From Streptosporangium amethystogenes (GTDB taxonomy: Bacteria; Actinomycetota; Actinomycetes; Streptosporangiales; Streptosporangiaceae): DNA of 64,000 nt. This document shows positions 22,946 through 34,181 of this stretch, one piece after another. The stretch covers positions 558,001 to 622,000 of the forward strand of contig NZ_JOEQ01000005.1 of assembly GCF_000721075.1 (NCBI RefSeq), read 5' to 3'. Each line of letters begins with the position of its first letter. Within the stretch, counting starts at the first letter, position 1. A model generated the notes under the pieces. It was given only the letters and a program-made list of their open reading frames with translations, was not told the origin of the DNA and made no database searches. A program made the position numbers and the translations under genes.

Positions 22946-23631
22946 TGAGGTTTCCTCCCGGTCGTTCTGAACCTGCCCTGGGTGAGGAATGCGCAGCGCC
23001 AGGCGGAGGTAAAGTCATCCGGCCCGCGCGGGGGGCGTTCGTCGAAACTGATGGCCCGGAGCAGGTCCGCGGCGGGACGGTCGAGGATCGTGACGCCCGT
23101 GGCCGGGGGGAGCACGCCGCCGCGGGCGTGTTCGACGAGCACCCGCCAGCGGCGGCAGTGCCGGGCGAAGGTGGCGCCCGTGACGACCCGGCCGCGCGAG
23201 AGCTGTCCCTCACGGGCCGCGCCCGGCTCCACGTCGAGCAGGATCAGATGGATCTCGCTGCCGACCCCGCGCGCCAGCCAGGCGAAGCCGTACAGGATGT
23301 GCGGCCAGGTGCCCCGGGTGTGCGCGACGACGCCGTGCCCCCGCAGCAGGGCGCGGGCGATCCGCGCCACATGGGTGGCGTGCACGATCGGGGTGCGGGC
23401 TCGCGGGGGGATCGGGCCGAGATAGCGGGCCCACCAGTTGCGGGACTGGCGGGAGTCGATGACGCGGACCTCGCCGGCGCGGACCGGTTCCCTCTCGTCG
23501 CCGCGCAGCCCGTACAGCCGGTCGAGCAGGGTGCTCTTGCCCGCGCCGGGGAGCCCCGCGAGGAGCACCAGCGTCCCGGCCGGATAGCGCAGCTCCTCGA
23601 CGGAGGACTGGCCGGCCGATGTGGTGGCCAT
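22942..23631 (-). CDS. P-loop AAA-type ATPase/kinase-like protein
   Basis: 229 residues. Walker A GLPGAGKSTLLDRLYG lies near residue 25. Later VIDSRQSRNWWARYLG, a central HATHVARIARALLRG and LILLDVEPGAAREGQ (Walker-B-like) resemble small AAA/zeta-toxin-like nucleotide kinases common in actinomycetes. The substrate is unknown. The start chosen here has GAGG eight bases upstream. A start at 23820 has a better site (AAGGAG), but the extra 63 residues are low-complexity with unbiased third positions, so I prefer 23631. The cupin gene overlaps its stop by four bases. Confidence 0.65.
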   Translation of the reverse strand: MATTSAGQSSVEELRYPAGTLVLLAGLPGAGKSTLLDRLYGLRGDEREPVRAGEVRVIDSRQSRNWWARYLGPIPPRARTPIVHATHVARIARALLRGHGVVAHTRGTWPHILYGFAWLARGVGSEIHLILLDVEPGAAREGQLSRGRVVTGATFARHCRRWRVLVEHARGGVLPPATGVTILDRPAADLLRAISFDERPPRGPDDFTSAWRCAFLTQGRFRTTGRKPQ

Positions 23632-23922
23632 CGCGTGCACCTCGCAGGAAAGGGGACTCCTCCCATCATGCGTCCCGGGGCACTGCCGCGGTGGGATCGG
23701 GTTCGCCGCCGATCCGGAGGGCGCCGGAGGGGACTGCGCCCGAACGGAGGAACGCCGGGAAGGTGGTACCTGTGGGAGACCGTCGGTGGGCATGCTCGCT
23801 CCTCGAATGCGCTCGGTCATTCGAGGTCTCCTTCACCCGCACTTCGCGGGCAGCCGTCCGGGGACGCCACAGGGCGTCCGTACTGACCGGGGCGGCTCTT
23901 GGGAAGTACTCCCCTCGTTCGT

Positions 23923-24315
23923 TCAAGGGTAGGGGAATCCGAGCGGTGGCGCGGTCACCGGAAGGAGACTCTCCGGTAAACGCGCGGCGCCGGCACCTTG
24001 TGGCGGTGGGGTGCCGGCGCCGCCGGAGTAGACCGTGGCCAGGCCGCTGCCCATGGCCAGTCCCCACGGGTTGATCAGCGTGGGGTCGGTGACCGCCGCC
24101 CGTCCGCTGACGTCCGAGACCAGGTTGGCGACCGAGAAACGGCCCTGCGTGCGTTGCGTTCCGGCCTGCGCGTGGCCGGTCCAGGATTTCGCCGGACCGG
24201 TTCCGGTTCGGGCCTGTTTTGCGCCGTTCTGTGCCTGCCCGGTTCCGCCGGACGCCGTACCGGCGACGCCCATGACCAGAACCGTGGCGCAGATCGTGAC
24301 GATGCGTACTCGCAT
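23923..24315 (-). pseudogene. truncated secreted-protein gene (TIGR03118-like N-terminus)
   Basis: A 130-residue reading frame with a very good start (AGAGGAG before ATG) and a classic signal peptide (MRVRIVTICATVLVMGVAGTASG). After a low-complexity linker it shows NLVSDVSGRAAVTDPTLINPWGLAMG, which I recognise as the start of the ~350-residue TIGR03118 family of secreted proteins. The next residues (SGLATVYSGGAG) look like a later part of the same domain after a deletion, and a Pro/Gly-rich tail then reaches a stop. Nearly the whole domain is missing, so I regard it as a gene remnant whose start signals survive. Confidence 0.6.
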
Positions 24316-24433
24316 TCGTGGCTCCTCTGTGCGGGAGTGCCTTTCGCCGCGAGATAGGCGCGAGGTCCGTACCCGGTTCAGCCCGTTTCCCGGTGGCCGG
24401 GACCGGCGAGGAGCCGGCCGGGCGAAAAGGGAG

Positions 24434-24467
24434 GGCCCATGGCCGCCGGGTAGGGCGGCCATGGGCC
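24434..24467. other. 14-bp perfect stem-loop
   Basis: A perfect inverted repeat (GGCCCATGGCCGCC and its complement) around a six-base loop lies between the eda operon end and the start of the truncated secreted-protein gene. It may be a second terminator for the minus-strand operon or a leader structure. Confidence 0.5.
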
Positions 24468-24508
24468 GGATCTCACGAGTGCCACACCGGGTCACGGCCG
24501 GCTCGTGA

Positions 24509-24545
24509 CCGCGGGCGGGCCAAGGGAGGATGGTCCCGCCCGCGG
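24509..24545 (-). terminator. terminator of the zwf-edd-glk-eda operon
   Basis: Fifteen bases after the eda stop, CCGCGGGCGGG pairs perfectly with CCCGCCCGCGG, and inner bases extend the stem. Its position and strength fit a rho-independent-type terminator of GC-rich bacteria that lacks a U tract. Confidence 0.7.
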
Positions 24546-24560
24546 AGTCCTGCCGGCGAG

Positions 24561-25178
24561 CTAGCGGCGCAGGGCGGCCGCCTCGGCGGCCAGCTTCTCG
24601 ATCCGCGGGTAGTCACCGGTGGCGAGCGCGTCGGCGGGGGTCAGCCAGGTACCGCCCACGCAGCCCACATTCGGCAGTGCCAGGTAGTCGGGGGCGGTCG
24701 CGAGCCTGATGCCGCCCGTCGGGCAGAACCTGATCTGCGGCAGCGGGCCGCCGAGCGCCTTCAGATACGGCAGGCCGCCGGCGGCCTCGGCCGGGAAGAA
24801 CTTCATCTCGGTCACCCCGCGCTCGGCCAGCGCCATGACCTCGGACGCGGTCGCCGCGCCGGGCAGGAACGGCACCCCGCCGACCTCAAGGGCGTCGAGA
24901 AGTTTCGGGGTGGTTCCCGGGCTGACCAGGAAGGCGGAACCGGCCGCCACCGAGGCGGCCACGTCGGCCGGGGTGCGGACGGTGCCCGCGCCGACCACCG
25001 CCTCGGGGACCTCGGCGGCGATGCGCGCGATGGCGTCCAGGGCGGCGGCGGTGCGGAGGGTGACCTCGATGGCCGGCAGGCCGCCCGCTACCAGGGCGCG
25101 GGCCAGGGGGACCGCGGTCTCCGGGTCGTCGATCACGACCACCGGGATGACGGGGGCGATGTCGAGCAGGCTACTCAC
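24561..25178 (-). CDS. eda: KDPG/KHG aldolase
   Basis: 205 residues, the normal length for Eda. It splits 2-keto-3-deoxy-6-phosphogluconate into pyruvate and glyceraldehyde-3-phosphate, the last step of the Entner-Doudoroff pathway. Seen: AIEVTLRT with the active-site Glu, [18 protein letters not shown], and the Schiff-base Lys in EMKFFPAE, then CPTGGI for phosphate binding. The GTG start overlaps the glk stop by four bases (GTGA), so it is the last gene of the operon, followed by a strong hairpin. Confidence 0.93.
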   Translation of the reverse strand: MSSLLDIAPVIPVVVIDDPETAVPLARALVAGGLPAIEVTLRTAAALDAIARIAAEVPEAVVGAGTVRTPADVAASVAAGSAFLVSPGTTPKLLDALEVGGVPFLPGAATASEVMALAERGVTEMKFFPAEAAGGLPYLKALGGPLPQIRFCPTGGIRLATAPDYLALPNVGCVGGTWLTPADALATGDYPRIEKLAAEAAALRR

Positions 25179-26131
25179 ACGTACTCCAGGTTGGACAGGT
25201 GTTGGTTCAGCCACGCCGCCGCGCCGACCAGGGCGGGCTGTGGGGCCACGATCAGCGTGGTGGCGATGCCGGAAAGGTAGTCGTTCAGGGTGGGGGTGGC
25301 TTCGAAGCGGCGGCGGAAGTCGCTGGAGCGGACCCGGTCCACGATACGTGGCAGCACGCCGCCGCCCAGGTAGACCCCGCCCCGGGCACCGAGGGTCAGG
25401 GCGACGTTGCCGGCGAAGGTGCCGAGCATGGCGCAGAAGACCTCGATGGTCTGCGCGCACAGCGAGTCGTCCATCCGGGCCACGATGTCGGAGGCCGACA
25501 GCCTCGGCGCGTCCACCCCGCGGACGAGGGCGAGCCCCCGGTGCAGGCGCGACAAACCCGGTCCGGAGAGCAGGTGCTCGGCCACCACGTGCTCCATGCC
25601 GTCCGCGCGCAGCGCCCGGACGATCTCGTGGTCGCGCTCGTCGAGGAGCGGCATGGTCACGTGGCCGCCCTCCCCGGGGATCGGCACCCAGCCCTCGGCG
25701 GCGGGCACCAGGCCGCCCACGCCGAGGCCGGTTCCGGGCCCGAGCACGGCCTTGACGCCGCGCGAGGGCTCCGGGCCGCCCAGACAGACCAGGTCCTCGC
25801 CTCGCAGGTACGGCAGGGACGCGGCCAGGGCCTCGAAGTCGTTGAGCAGCCAGGCGTTCGGGATGCCCAGCTCGCTCACCGACCCCGTCCACCCGGCGTT
25901 GGTGAGCCGGTAGCGGTCGCCGTCCACGGGTCCTGCGATCGCGATGCATGCGGCTCCCGGCCGAACTCCGCCCGCATGGTCTGCGAGATAAGCGGCTACG
26001 GCTTCGGGAAGGCCGTCGTGTTCCGCGCCCGCGAGCACGGCCACCGTGTCGGGCTGACCACCGGCCTCGGTGACCAGTCCGAACCGGGCGTTGGTGCCGC
26101 CGACGTCCGCGACGAGCCAGGGAAGGCTCAC
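25175..26131 (-). CDS. glk: glucokinase, Glk (E. coli) type
   Basis: 318 residues, making glucose-6-phosphate from glucose and ATP. It is the non-ROK, E. coli-like glucokinase: [13 protein letters not shown] phosphate loop, [19 protein letters not shown] and GEGGHVTMP are all present, and the ROK zinc motif is absent. Actinomycetes more often use ROK-type glucokinases, so this type is a minor oddity that fits its place in an Entner-Doudoroff operon between edd (40-base gap) and eda (overlap). It supplies the substrate for zwf. Confidence 0.92.
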   Translation of the reverse strand: MSLPWLVADVGGTNARFGLVTEAGGQPDTVAVLAGAEHDGLPEAVAAYLADHAGGVRPGAACIAIAGPVDGDRYRLTNAGWTGSVSELGIPNAWLLNDFEALAASLPYLRGEDLVCLGGPEPSRGVKAVLGPGTGLGVGGLVPAAEGWVPIPGEGGHVTMPLLDERDHEIVRALRADGMEHVVAEHLLSGPGLSRLHRGLALVRGVDAPRLSASDIVARMDDSLCAQTIEVFCAMLGTFAGNVALTLGARGGVYLGGGVLPRIVDRVRSSDFRRRFEATPTLNDYLSGIATTLIVAPQPALVGAAAWLNQHLSNLEYV

Positions 26132-26171
26132 CTGATCTCCTTCGGCCGAACCGGGGAGACGGTGTGCGCGA

Positions 26172-28040
<1,869 letters not shown>

Positions 28041-28090
28041 CCGGCCTCCTGCGTCACGGTCGGTTCGGTCTGTGTGCTGTTCCCGGCCGC

Positions 28091-29566
28091 TCACGCCAGT
28101 CCCTCCCCGTGCCAGGTGCGGCCGCTGCGGCCGACGAGTTCGTGGGCCGAGGCGGGGCCCGCGCTGCCCGCCGGGTACGGCTCGGGGGCCGTGCCCCGCG
28201 ACTCCCACTCGCTGATGATCGGATCGATCCACCGCCAGGCGGCCTCGACCTCGTCACGTCGCATGAACAGGGTCGGGTTGCCCGCCAGGACGTCCATGAG
28301 GAGTCGCTCGTAGGCGTCGGGCACCCGGCCGGTGAAGGTCTCGGCGAAGCTGAGGCCGAGCGGGACCGGCTTGAGCGCCACCTCGCCCGCGCCGGGCTCC
28401 TTGGCCATGATGTTCAGCTGGATGCCCTCGCTCGGCTGCAGCCGCAGCACCAGCCGGTTGGGCGTGCTGCCCGGGAAGATCGAGTGGGGCACGTCCTTGA
28501 ACTGCACGACGATCTCCGAGCAGCGGTACGGCATCCGCTTGCCGGTGCGCAGATAGAACGGCACCCCCGCCCAGCGCCAGTTCTTCACCTCGGCGCGGAT
28601 CGCGGCGAAGGTCTCCACCCGCCGGGAGGCCTCGGTGGGGGCGGTGCGGTCGGGCTCGTCGAGATAGCCGGGGACCCGGGCACCGCCGGACTCACCCGCC
28701 GTGTACTGGCCGCGTACGGTGAAACGGTCGACCTCGCCGCCGGTGACGGCCCGCAGCGACTGGAGGACCTTGACCTTCTCGTCGCGGATCGACTCGCGGT
28801 CGTTGCGCGAGGGCGGCTCCATCGCGACCAGGCAGAGCAGCTGGAGCAGGTGGTTCTGCACCATGTCGCGGAGCGCGCCCGCGTGGTCGTAGTAGCCGCG
28901 CCGGCCAGGGGTGCCCACGGTCTCGGCGACGGTGATCTGGACGTGGTCGATCCAGAGGGAGTTCCAGATCGGCTCCAGGAACGCGTTGGCGAACCGGAGC
29001 ACGAGGAGGTTCTGGACCGTCTCCTTACCCAGGTAGTGGTCGATGCGGTAGACCTGCCGCTCGTCGAAGATGGCGCCGACCTCGTCGTTGATGCGCAGTG
29101 CGCTGGCCAGGTCGCGCCCGAGGGGTTTCTCCAGCACCACTCGTGAGGCGGGGGTGACCAGACCCGCGTGGTGTGCCTCCCGGCAGAACGGGCCGAACGT
29201 CATGGGCGGGCTGGCCAGGTAGAAGACCCGGGCGCGGTGCTCGTACCCGGCGAGCAGCCCGGTGAGCCTCGCCCACCCGGTCGGGTCCTGGCCGCCGATG
29301 TCGACGCTGACGTGGTGCAGGCGGCCGAGGAAGCGCTGCCAGGTGCCCGGATCGTCCACCGGCACCGAGCCGCGCACCTCCGCGTCCACCTTGCCGCGGA
29401 AGTCGGCGTCGTCGAGCCCGCCGCGGGACATCGCGATGACGCGGGTGGCGGGGGCGAGGAGGCCGGCGCGATCGGAGTGGTAGAGCGCCGGGAGGAGTTT
29501 CCGCATGGAGAGGTCACCTGTGCCACCGAAGACGATGAGGTCGGCGGGTTGCGGGGTCTCGGACAT
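28091..29566 (-). CDS. zwf: glucose-6-phosphate 1-dehydrogenase
   Basis: 491 residues. It oxidises glucose-6-phosphate to 6-phosphogluconolactone with NAD(P)+. Seen: N-terminal dinucleotide fold [17 protein letters not shown], catalytic RIDHYLGKE near residue 170, and [19 protein letters not shown] lies nine bases before the ATG. It is the first gene of the zwf-edd-glk-eda operon and diverges from a ROK regulator across a 146-base spacer. A lactonase gene is not in the window. Many actinomycetes have a second zwf with tal, gnd and opcA, so this copy is likely dedicated to the Entner-Doudoroff route. Confidence 0.95.
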   Translation of the reverse strand: MSETPQPADLIVFGGTGDLSMRKLLPALYHSDRAGLLAPATRVIAMSRGGLDDADFRGKVDAEVRGSVPVDDPGTWQRFLGRLHHVSVDIGGQDPTGWARLTGLLAGYEHRARVFYLASPPMTFGPFCREAHHAGLVTPASRVVLEKPLGRDLASALRINDEVGAIFDERQVYRIDHYLGKETVQNLLVLRFANAFLEPIWNSLWIDHVQITVAETVGTPGRRGYYDHAGALRDMVQNHLLQLLCLVAMEPPSRNDRESIRDEKVKVLQSLRAVTGGEVDRFTVRGQYTAGESGGARVPGYLDEPDRTAPTEASRRVETFAAIRAEVKNWRWAGVPFYLRTGKRMPYRCSEIVVQFKDVPHSIFPGSTPNRLVLRLQPSEGIQLNIMAKEPGAGEVALKPVPLGLSFAETFTGRVPDAYERLLMDVLAGNPTLFMRRDEVEAAWRWIDPIISEWESRGTAPEPYPAGSAGPASAHELVGRSGRTWHGEGLA

Positions 29567-29686
29567 GGGGGAGCGCTCCGTGATGATCTACCGAAATTGG
29601 GGATAGATCGGACAGTAGCCATATCTTGCGCTCCACACAAGCCGAGTTTTGTCATTTGAGATGAGAAAGTGCGACGTTTTCATTTC

Positions 29687-29709
29687 CTAAGTAGGTGTGG
29701 TTCACTTAG
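29687..29709. promoter_or_regulatory. candidate ROK operator
   Basis: CTAAGT and ACTTAG form an inverted repeat with an 11-base spacer, ending three bases before the ROK start codon in the zwf/ROK divergent spacer. Its place suits an autoregulatory operator. The spacer upstream is unusually AT-rich for this genome. Confidence 0.4.
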
Positions 29710-29712
29710 CCG

Positions 29713-30915
29713 ATGCCTCGACGTCCCGCTGCCGCGCTGGCCACCAGCGGTGAGGTGCTACGCCTCATCCGCTCCGGTGAGGCGGTCACGCGCGCCGACA
29801 TAGGGCGAGTCACCGGCCTGTCCAGGCCGGCCGTTTCCCTGCGCGTCACCGAGCTGCTGGAGCAGGGTCTCGTCGTGGAGGACAGCGAGGGCCCCTCCAC
29901 CGGAGGCCGTCCGCCCACCCGACTGGTCCTGAACGCCTCGGGTGGCCTCGTCCTGGTCGGCTCGCTGGGTGCGAGCCGCGCGCAGGTCGCCGTCTGCGAC
30001 CTGGCGGGCAAGGTGGTGGCCCGCGCGGAACTGTCCGTGGACGTGGAGGAGGGCCCTGACGTCGTCCTCCCGCTGGTCATGCAGACCTGGAGTGAACTGC
30101 TCGGCGACCGCCCCACCTCCCTGGTCCGCGGCGTCGGCCTGGGTGTCCCGGCCACCGTCGAGTTCGCGGCCGGGCGTACCGAGAGCGCCCGGATCATGGC
30201 CAGCTGGACAGGGGTGGCCATCCCGCCGATCATCGCCGAGCGCTTTCCCGTTCCCGTCCTCCTCGACAACGACGTGAACGTCATCGCCATCGGCGAGCAC
30301 CGCGCGATCTACGCGGGTGAGGCCGACGACCTGCTGTTCATCAAGGTCTCCACCCGGATCGGCTCCGGCGTCATCGCCGGCGGCGAGATCCTGCGGGGGG
30401 CCCTGGGCGCCGCCGGGGAGATCGGGCACATCCCGGTTCGCGACGGCGGGGGAGTGCTCTGCCGCTGCGGCAACATTGACTGCGTCGACTCGGTCGCCAG
30501 CGGCACCGCGATCCTGCGCGAGCTCCGTGCCCGGGGGCACGAGGTCAAGACCATGGCCGATGTGGTGAGCCTGGTCCGGGCCGGCGACGCGGAGACCATG
30601 ACCGTGGTCCGCAACGCCGCCCGGATGCTCGGCGAGGTCGTCGCCAGCGCGGTCAACCTGCTCAACCCCGCCGTGGTCGTGCTCGGCGGCGACGTGGCGG
30701 AGACCTTCCAGCCGATGGTCTCGGGGGTTCGCGAGGTGATCCACCGCCGCTCGACGGCCCTGGCGACCCGTAACCTGCGCATCGAGCGCAGCCGCCTCGG
30801 CCCGGGCGCCGGGATCGTCGGCTGCGCCCACATGGTCCTGGATCACATCCTCTCCCCCGAGGCCGTCGACTCCGCCGTCTGGCAGGCGGTCCGCCCCGTC
30901 CGCTCCCTGGCCTGA
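29713..30915 (+). CDS. ROK-family transcriptional regulator
   Basis: 400 residues. The N-terminal ~70 residues are a winged helix-turn-helix (ADIGRVTGLSRPAVSLRVTELLEQGLV), followed by a ROK sugar-kinase fold with the zinc motif CRCGNIDCVDSV and the phosphate-loop-like LGVPATVEF. In the first kinase motif SLGASRAQVAV replaces the usual DxGxT, so it is probably a sensor and not an enzyme. It diverges from zwf and likely controls the Entner-Doudoroff operon in response to glucose or a phosphorylated sugar. No Shine-Dalgarno is visible before the ATG, so the message may be leaderless. Confidence 0.88.
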   Translation: MPRRPAAALATSGEVLRLIRSGEAVTRADIGRVTGLSRPAVSLRVTELLEQGLVVEDSEGPSTGGRPPTRLVLNASGGLVLVGSLGASRAQVAVCDLAGKVVARAELSVDVEEGPDVVLPLVMQTWSELLGDRPTSLVRGVGLGVPATVEFAAGRTESARIMASWTGVAIPPIIAERFPVPVLLDNDVNVIAIGEHRAIYAGEADDLLFIKVSTRIGSGVIAGGEILRGALGAAGEIGHIPVRDGGGVLCRCGNIDCVDSVASGTAILRELRARGHEVKTMADVVSLVRAGDAETMTVVRNAARMLGEVVASAVNLLNPAVVVLGGDVAETFQPMVSGVREVIHRRSTALATRNLRIERSRLGPGAGIVGCAHMVLDHILSPEAVDSAVWQAVRPVRSLA

Positions 30916-30931
30916 CGGTCCTCGGCCGCCC

Positions 30932-30954
30932 CCGCCGGCTCCGCCGTCCGGCGG
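30932..30954. terminator. possible bidirectional terminator
   Basis: CCGCCGG and CCGGCGG form a 7-bp stem with a nine-base loop between the converging ROK and egtD genes. Confidence 0.4.
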
Positions 30955-31935
30955 TCAGGTCCCGGCCAGGGCGAGGCTGAAGTCACCGGTCGGGTCGGTG
31001 TACTGGCTGATCATCCCGAATCCGGCGTTGACCAGCTCTTGCCGCAGGCCCTCAGGGCGGAACTTGGCGCTGATCTCGGTGCGCATCTCCTCCCCGGCCA
31101 CGAAGGAGACCCGCAGGCCGAGATCGGGAATCCGCACGCGCATGGCGCGGCTCGCGCGCAGCCGCATCTCGATCCACTCGTGCCGCGCGTCGTACAGCGC
31201 GACGTGCTCGAAGGCGTCCGGGTCGAAGTCGGCGCCCAGCTCCCTGTTGATCACTTGCAGGACGTTCCGGTTGAAGGCGGCGGTCACCCCGCTCCCGTCG
31301 TCGTAGGCCGCGACCAGCCGGTCGGTGTCCTTGACCAGGTCCGCGCCGAGCAGGAAGGTGTCGCCGGGGCGTAGCGTGGCGCGCAGCTCCTTCAGGAAGA
31401 CCTCGCGTGCCACCGGGGCGAGGTTGCCGACGGTGCCGCCGAGGAAGGCCACCAACCGCCGTCCGGTACGGGGCAGCAGCGCCAGGTGCGCCTCGAAGTC
31501 GGCGCAGATCGCGCGGACGGTCAGGCCGCGATAGCGCCAGGCGAGCCACCGCGCGGCGTCGCCCAGGGTCGCCGCGTCGACGTCCACCGGGGTGTAGACG
31601 CGCAGCGTCCCCGTCGCGGAGAGGGCGTCGAGCAGCAGCACGGTCTTCTCGCTGGTCCCCGAGCCGAGCTCGACCAGGGTGTCGGCGCCGGAGCGCGTGG
31701 CGATGTCGAGGGCGTACCGACGCAGGATGGCCAGCTCGCGGCGGGTGGGGTAGTACTCGGGCAACCGGGTGATCCGGGAGAACAGCTCGCTGCCGGCCTC
31801 GTCGTAGAACCACTTGGGCGGCAGCCACTTGGGCGTCGACGTCAGCCCGGTGCGGACGTCGTGTTGGAGTGCCTGGTGAAGGTGGTCGCGGCCGAGATGG
31901 TCCACCAGGTGTACGGCTGACTGGCTGACTGACAC
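30955..31935 (-). CDS. egtD: L-histidine N-alpha-methyltransferase (EgtD)
   Basis: 326 residues. It trimethylates histidine to hercynine with three S-adenosylmethionine, the first step of ergothioneine synthesis. Seen: PPKWFYDEAGSELFSRIT and PEYYPTRRE for histidine binding, ELGSGTSEKT for SAM, FLGGTVGN, and a late EEMRTEISAKF region. The GTG start is preceded by AGGAGG. It is last in egtABCD and sits 121 bases after egtC, a wider gap than between the other genes; that gap holds a 7-bp inverted repeat at 31956-31984. Confidence 0.95.
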   Translation of the reverse strand: MSVSQSAVHLVDHLGRDHLHQALQHDVRTGLTSTPKWLPPKWFYDEAGSELFSRITRLPEYYPTRRELAILRRYALDIATRSGADTLVELGSGTSEKTVLLLDALSATGTLRVYTPVDVDAATLGDAARWLAWRYRGLTVRAICADFEAHLALLPRTGRRLVAFLGGTVGNLAPVAREVFLKELRATLRPGDTFLLGADLVKDTDRLVAAYDDGSGVTAAFNRNVLQVINRELGADFDPDAFEHVALYDARHEWIEMRLRASRAMRVRIPDLGLRVSFVAGEEMRTEISAKFRPEGLRQELVNAGFGMISQYTDPTGDFSLALAGT

Positions 31936-32056
31936 GGGGCCTCCTGGGGCTGTGGGTCACGGGTGCCGCTCGCCGGTCCGTGACCGGGGTGCTGTGTTTT
32001 CCTGTGGTCCGGCTCCTCTCCGTCACGGTGCTGTCGTGGTGCTGCCCGCGGCCCGG

Positions 32057-32773
32057 TCACAGCGGCTGGACGCGCACGCCGTCCGCGGCGGCGAGGACCA
32101 GGGTCCGATCCGGTACGGCCTGCCAGCCGGGCCGGTCGTCCAGCGGTTCGCTCGCCACGAGCACGCCGTCGCGCGGATGGTCCCCGAGGTGGAGGAAGAG
32201 CGTGTCGCCCCAGGCGGTCGCGGCGATCGACCGGCCGTCGCAGGCGAGCAGGTTCAGCCGGGCGTCGGGATCCTTCCCCCCGGCGTGGGTGAGGACCTCC
32301 ACCAGGGCCTCGCCGAGCGGGTCGCCCACCCGCCGCCGGGCGAACACCGCGGCGGCGAGCCACGCCGAGTCGCAGGAGCTCTCCGCGTCCTCGGCGAGTT
32401 CCCTGACCGCCTCCCGCGCCACCCGGCCGTTGTGGCTGAGCAGCCAGGGCCCGTCGGCGAAGGGCGCGGTCGCGCTCTCCTCGATCGGCATCCCGGCGGT
32501 GGCCGACCGTACGGCGGCCAGCAGGCAGCCGGAGCGGGCGACCCGTGCGAGGTCCGTCAGGTTGGCGTCCGCCCAGATGGGGATCGTACGGCGGTAGCGG
32601 AGCGGTTCGGCGCGGGAGACGTCGTACCAGCCCATGCCGAAGCCGTCGGCGTTGACGGTGCCGTAGCGCTGCAGGCGCGGGGCGTGGGCCTGACGGAGCA
32701 GGCCGTGGCCGGGCTCGTGGATCAGCGAGGTCAGCGGACGGGGGGCGCCCAGCCAGGCCGCGTGGCGGCACAT
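32057..32773 (-). CDS. egtC: gamma-glutamyl hercynylcysteine S-oxide hydrolase (EgtC)
   Basis: 238 residues of the class II glutamine amidotransferase family. It removes the gamma-glutamyl group during ergothioneine synthesis. Cys2 after the initiator Met (MCRHAAWLG) is the N-terminal nucleophile, and NADGFGMGWY and LLSHNGRV are family motifs. Its ATG immediately follows the egtB stop codon, so translation is coupled. Confidence 0.93.
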   Translation of the reverse strand: MCRHAAWLGAPRPLTSLIHEPGHGLLRQAHAPRLQRYGTVNADGFGMGWYDVSRAEPLRYRRTIPIWADANLTDLARVARSGCLLAAVRSATAGMPIEESATAPFADGPWLLSHNGRVAREAVRELAEDAESSCDSAWLAAAVFARRRVGDPLGEALVEVLTHAGGKDPDARLNLLACDGRSIAATAWGDTLFLHLGDHPRDGVLVASEPLDDRPGWQAVPDRTLVLAAADGVRVQPL

Positions 32774-34111
32774 CTACCGCTGCCCCGGCGAGCGCCCGGA
32801 GAAGTGCTCCGGGGATTCCCCTGGTGAGGCCGAGCGGGCACACCGGAAGCCGGAGAAGATCTGCCTGCGGGCGGGACGGTCCCAGTTCCGGAACGTGGTG
32901 CGGACCACGGCCGGGTCGGACGCCCAGGACCCGCCGCGCAGCACCCGGTATCGAGAGTCGAAGAACACCTCGCTGTACTCGGGGTAGGGGAAGCTGCGGA
33001 AGCCGGGGTGGGGCAGGAACCACGAGCCGGTCCACTCCCACACGTCCCCGATCATCTGCTCGGCGCCGTAGGCGCCCGCCCCCGCGGGCAAGGCACCGAG
33101 CGGTGCGGGCCGTGCCGCCCGGTGCCCGAGGTTCGCCGTGGCGGGCCCGGGATCGTCGTCCCCCCACGGATATCTCCGCGCCCGCCCGGCCTCGGGGTCC
33201 CAGCCGCAGGCCTTCTCCCACTCGGCCTCGGTGGGCAGTCGCCTGCCGGCCCACCGGGCGTAGGCGTCGGCCTCGTACCAGCACACGTGCTGGACGGGCT
33301 CGTCCATGGGGACGGGCTCGGTCCGGCCGAAGCGGGTGCGCCACCAGGTGCCGCCATCGGAGTTCCAGAAAAGCGGGGCGAAGGCGCGGCTCCGCTGCAG
33401 CCAGAGCCGGCCCTGCGGAGACCACCAGCGCGGGTCGTCGTAGCCGCCGTCGGCGATGAAGTCCGCATAGGCGCGGTTGCCGACGGGGAGCCTGTCGATC
33501 CAGTAGCCGGGCAGGTCGAGCCGGTGGGCGGGGCGTTCGTTGTCGTAGGCCCACGGCAGGGTGTCGGTGCCCATCGTGAAGGGACCCGCGGGAACGAACA
33601 CCTCGTCGGCACCCGAGGGGCGGCCGGATGGCAGTTCGCCGTCGCGGACCAGGCCGGGTGCACCGGACAGCTGCAGGGTGGCCAGCATCGTCTCGTCGTG
33701 CTGGTGCTCGTGCTGGATCACCAGGCCGAAGACGAAACCGTCCCGGTGCAGGGGGTCGGGACCGTGCGGGTCGATCGCGGCCAGGGCGTCCAGCACCCGG
33801 CCGCGCACGCCCTCGATGTAGCGGCGCGCCTCCAACGGTCCCAGGATGGGCAGGGCCGTGCGGTTCGCACGCGGATGCCGGAACGCGTCGTACAGGTCGT
33901 CGATCTCCGGGCGGAGCGGGGTGATCCCGCAGGCCTGCCGCAGCACCCACAGCTCCTCGTAGTTGCCGACGTGCGCCAGATCCCACACCAGTGGCGACAT
34001 CAGTGGCGAGTGCTGCCTGACCAGCAGGTCGTCCTCGGCGTCGGTGTAGGCGGTGGACCGGCTCCGCGCGGCGGTCAGCCCGGCGGCGATCCTTTCCTTG
34101 AGGTCGCTCAT
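32774..34111 (-). CDS. egtB: hercynine oxygenase (EgtB), non-haem iron
   Basis: 445 residues. It joins gamma-glutamylcysteine (or cysteine) to hercynine using O2 to give the sulfoxide. The N-terminal DinB-like half carries iron ligands: HVGNYEELW and the HxxxHxE motif in QHEHQHDET. The C-terminal half is a formylglycine-generating/sulfatase-modifying fold (DVWEWTGSWF, YRVLRGGSWAS). Presence of egtA upstream suggests the gamma-glutamylcysteine-using type. It is followed directly by egtC. Confidence 0.94.
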   Translation of the reverse strand: MSDLKERIAAGLTAARSRSTAYTDAEDDLLVRQHSPLMSPLVWDLAHVGNYEELWVLRQACGITPLRPEIDDLYDAFRHPRANRTALPILGPLEARRYIEGVRGRVLDALAAIDPHGPDPLHRDGFVFGLVIQHEHQHDETMLATLQLSGAPGLVRDGELPSGRPSGADEVFVPAGPFTMGTDTLPWAYDNERPAHRLDLPGYWIDRLPVGNRAYADFIADGGYDDPRWWSPQGRLWLQRSRAFAPLFWNSDGGTWWRTRFGRTEPVPMDEPVQHVCWYEADAYARWAGRRLPTEAEWEKACGWDPEAGRARRYPWGDDDPGPATANLGHRAARPAPLGALPAGAGAYGAEQMIGDVWEWTGSWFLPHPGFRSFPYPEYSEVFFDSRYRVLRGGSWASDPAVVRTTFRNWDRPARRQIFSGFRCARSASPGESPEHFSGRSPGQR

Positions 34112-34181
34112 CAGATACCTCCGTGCTGGAGACTCCGCTCCCCGGTCCCGGGCAGGTCCCGAGCCGGCCTCGGTGAGGGCG

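Noticed and set aside
23666..24067. Open frame between the ATPase and the truncated secreted gene
   Set aside because: It lacks a convincing ribosome site and domain and overlaps the better supported secreted-protein remnant.
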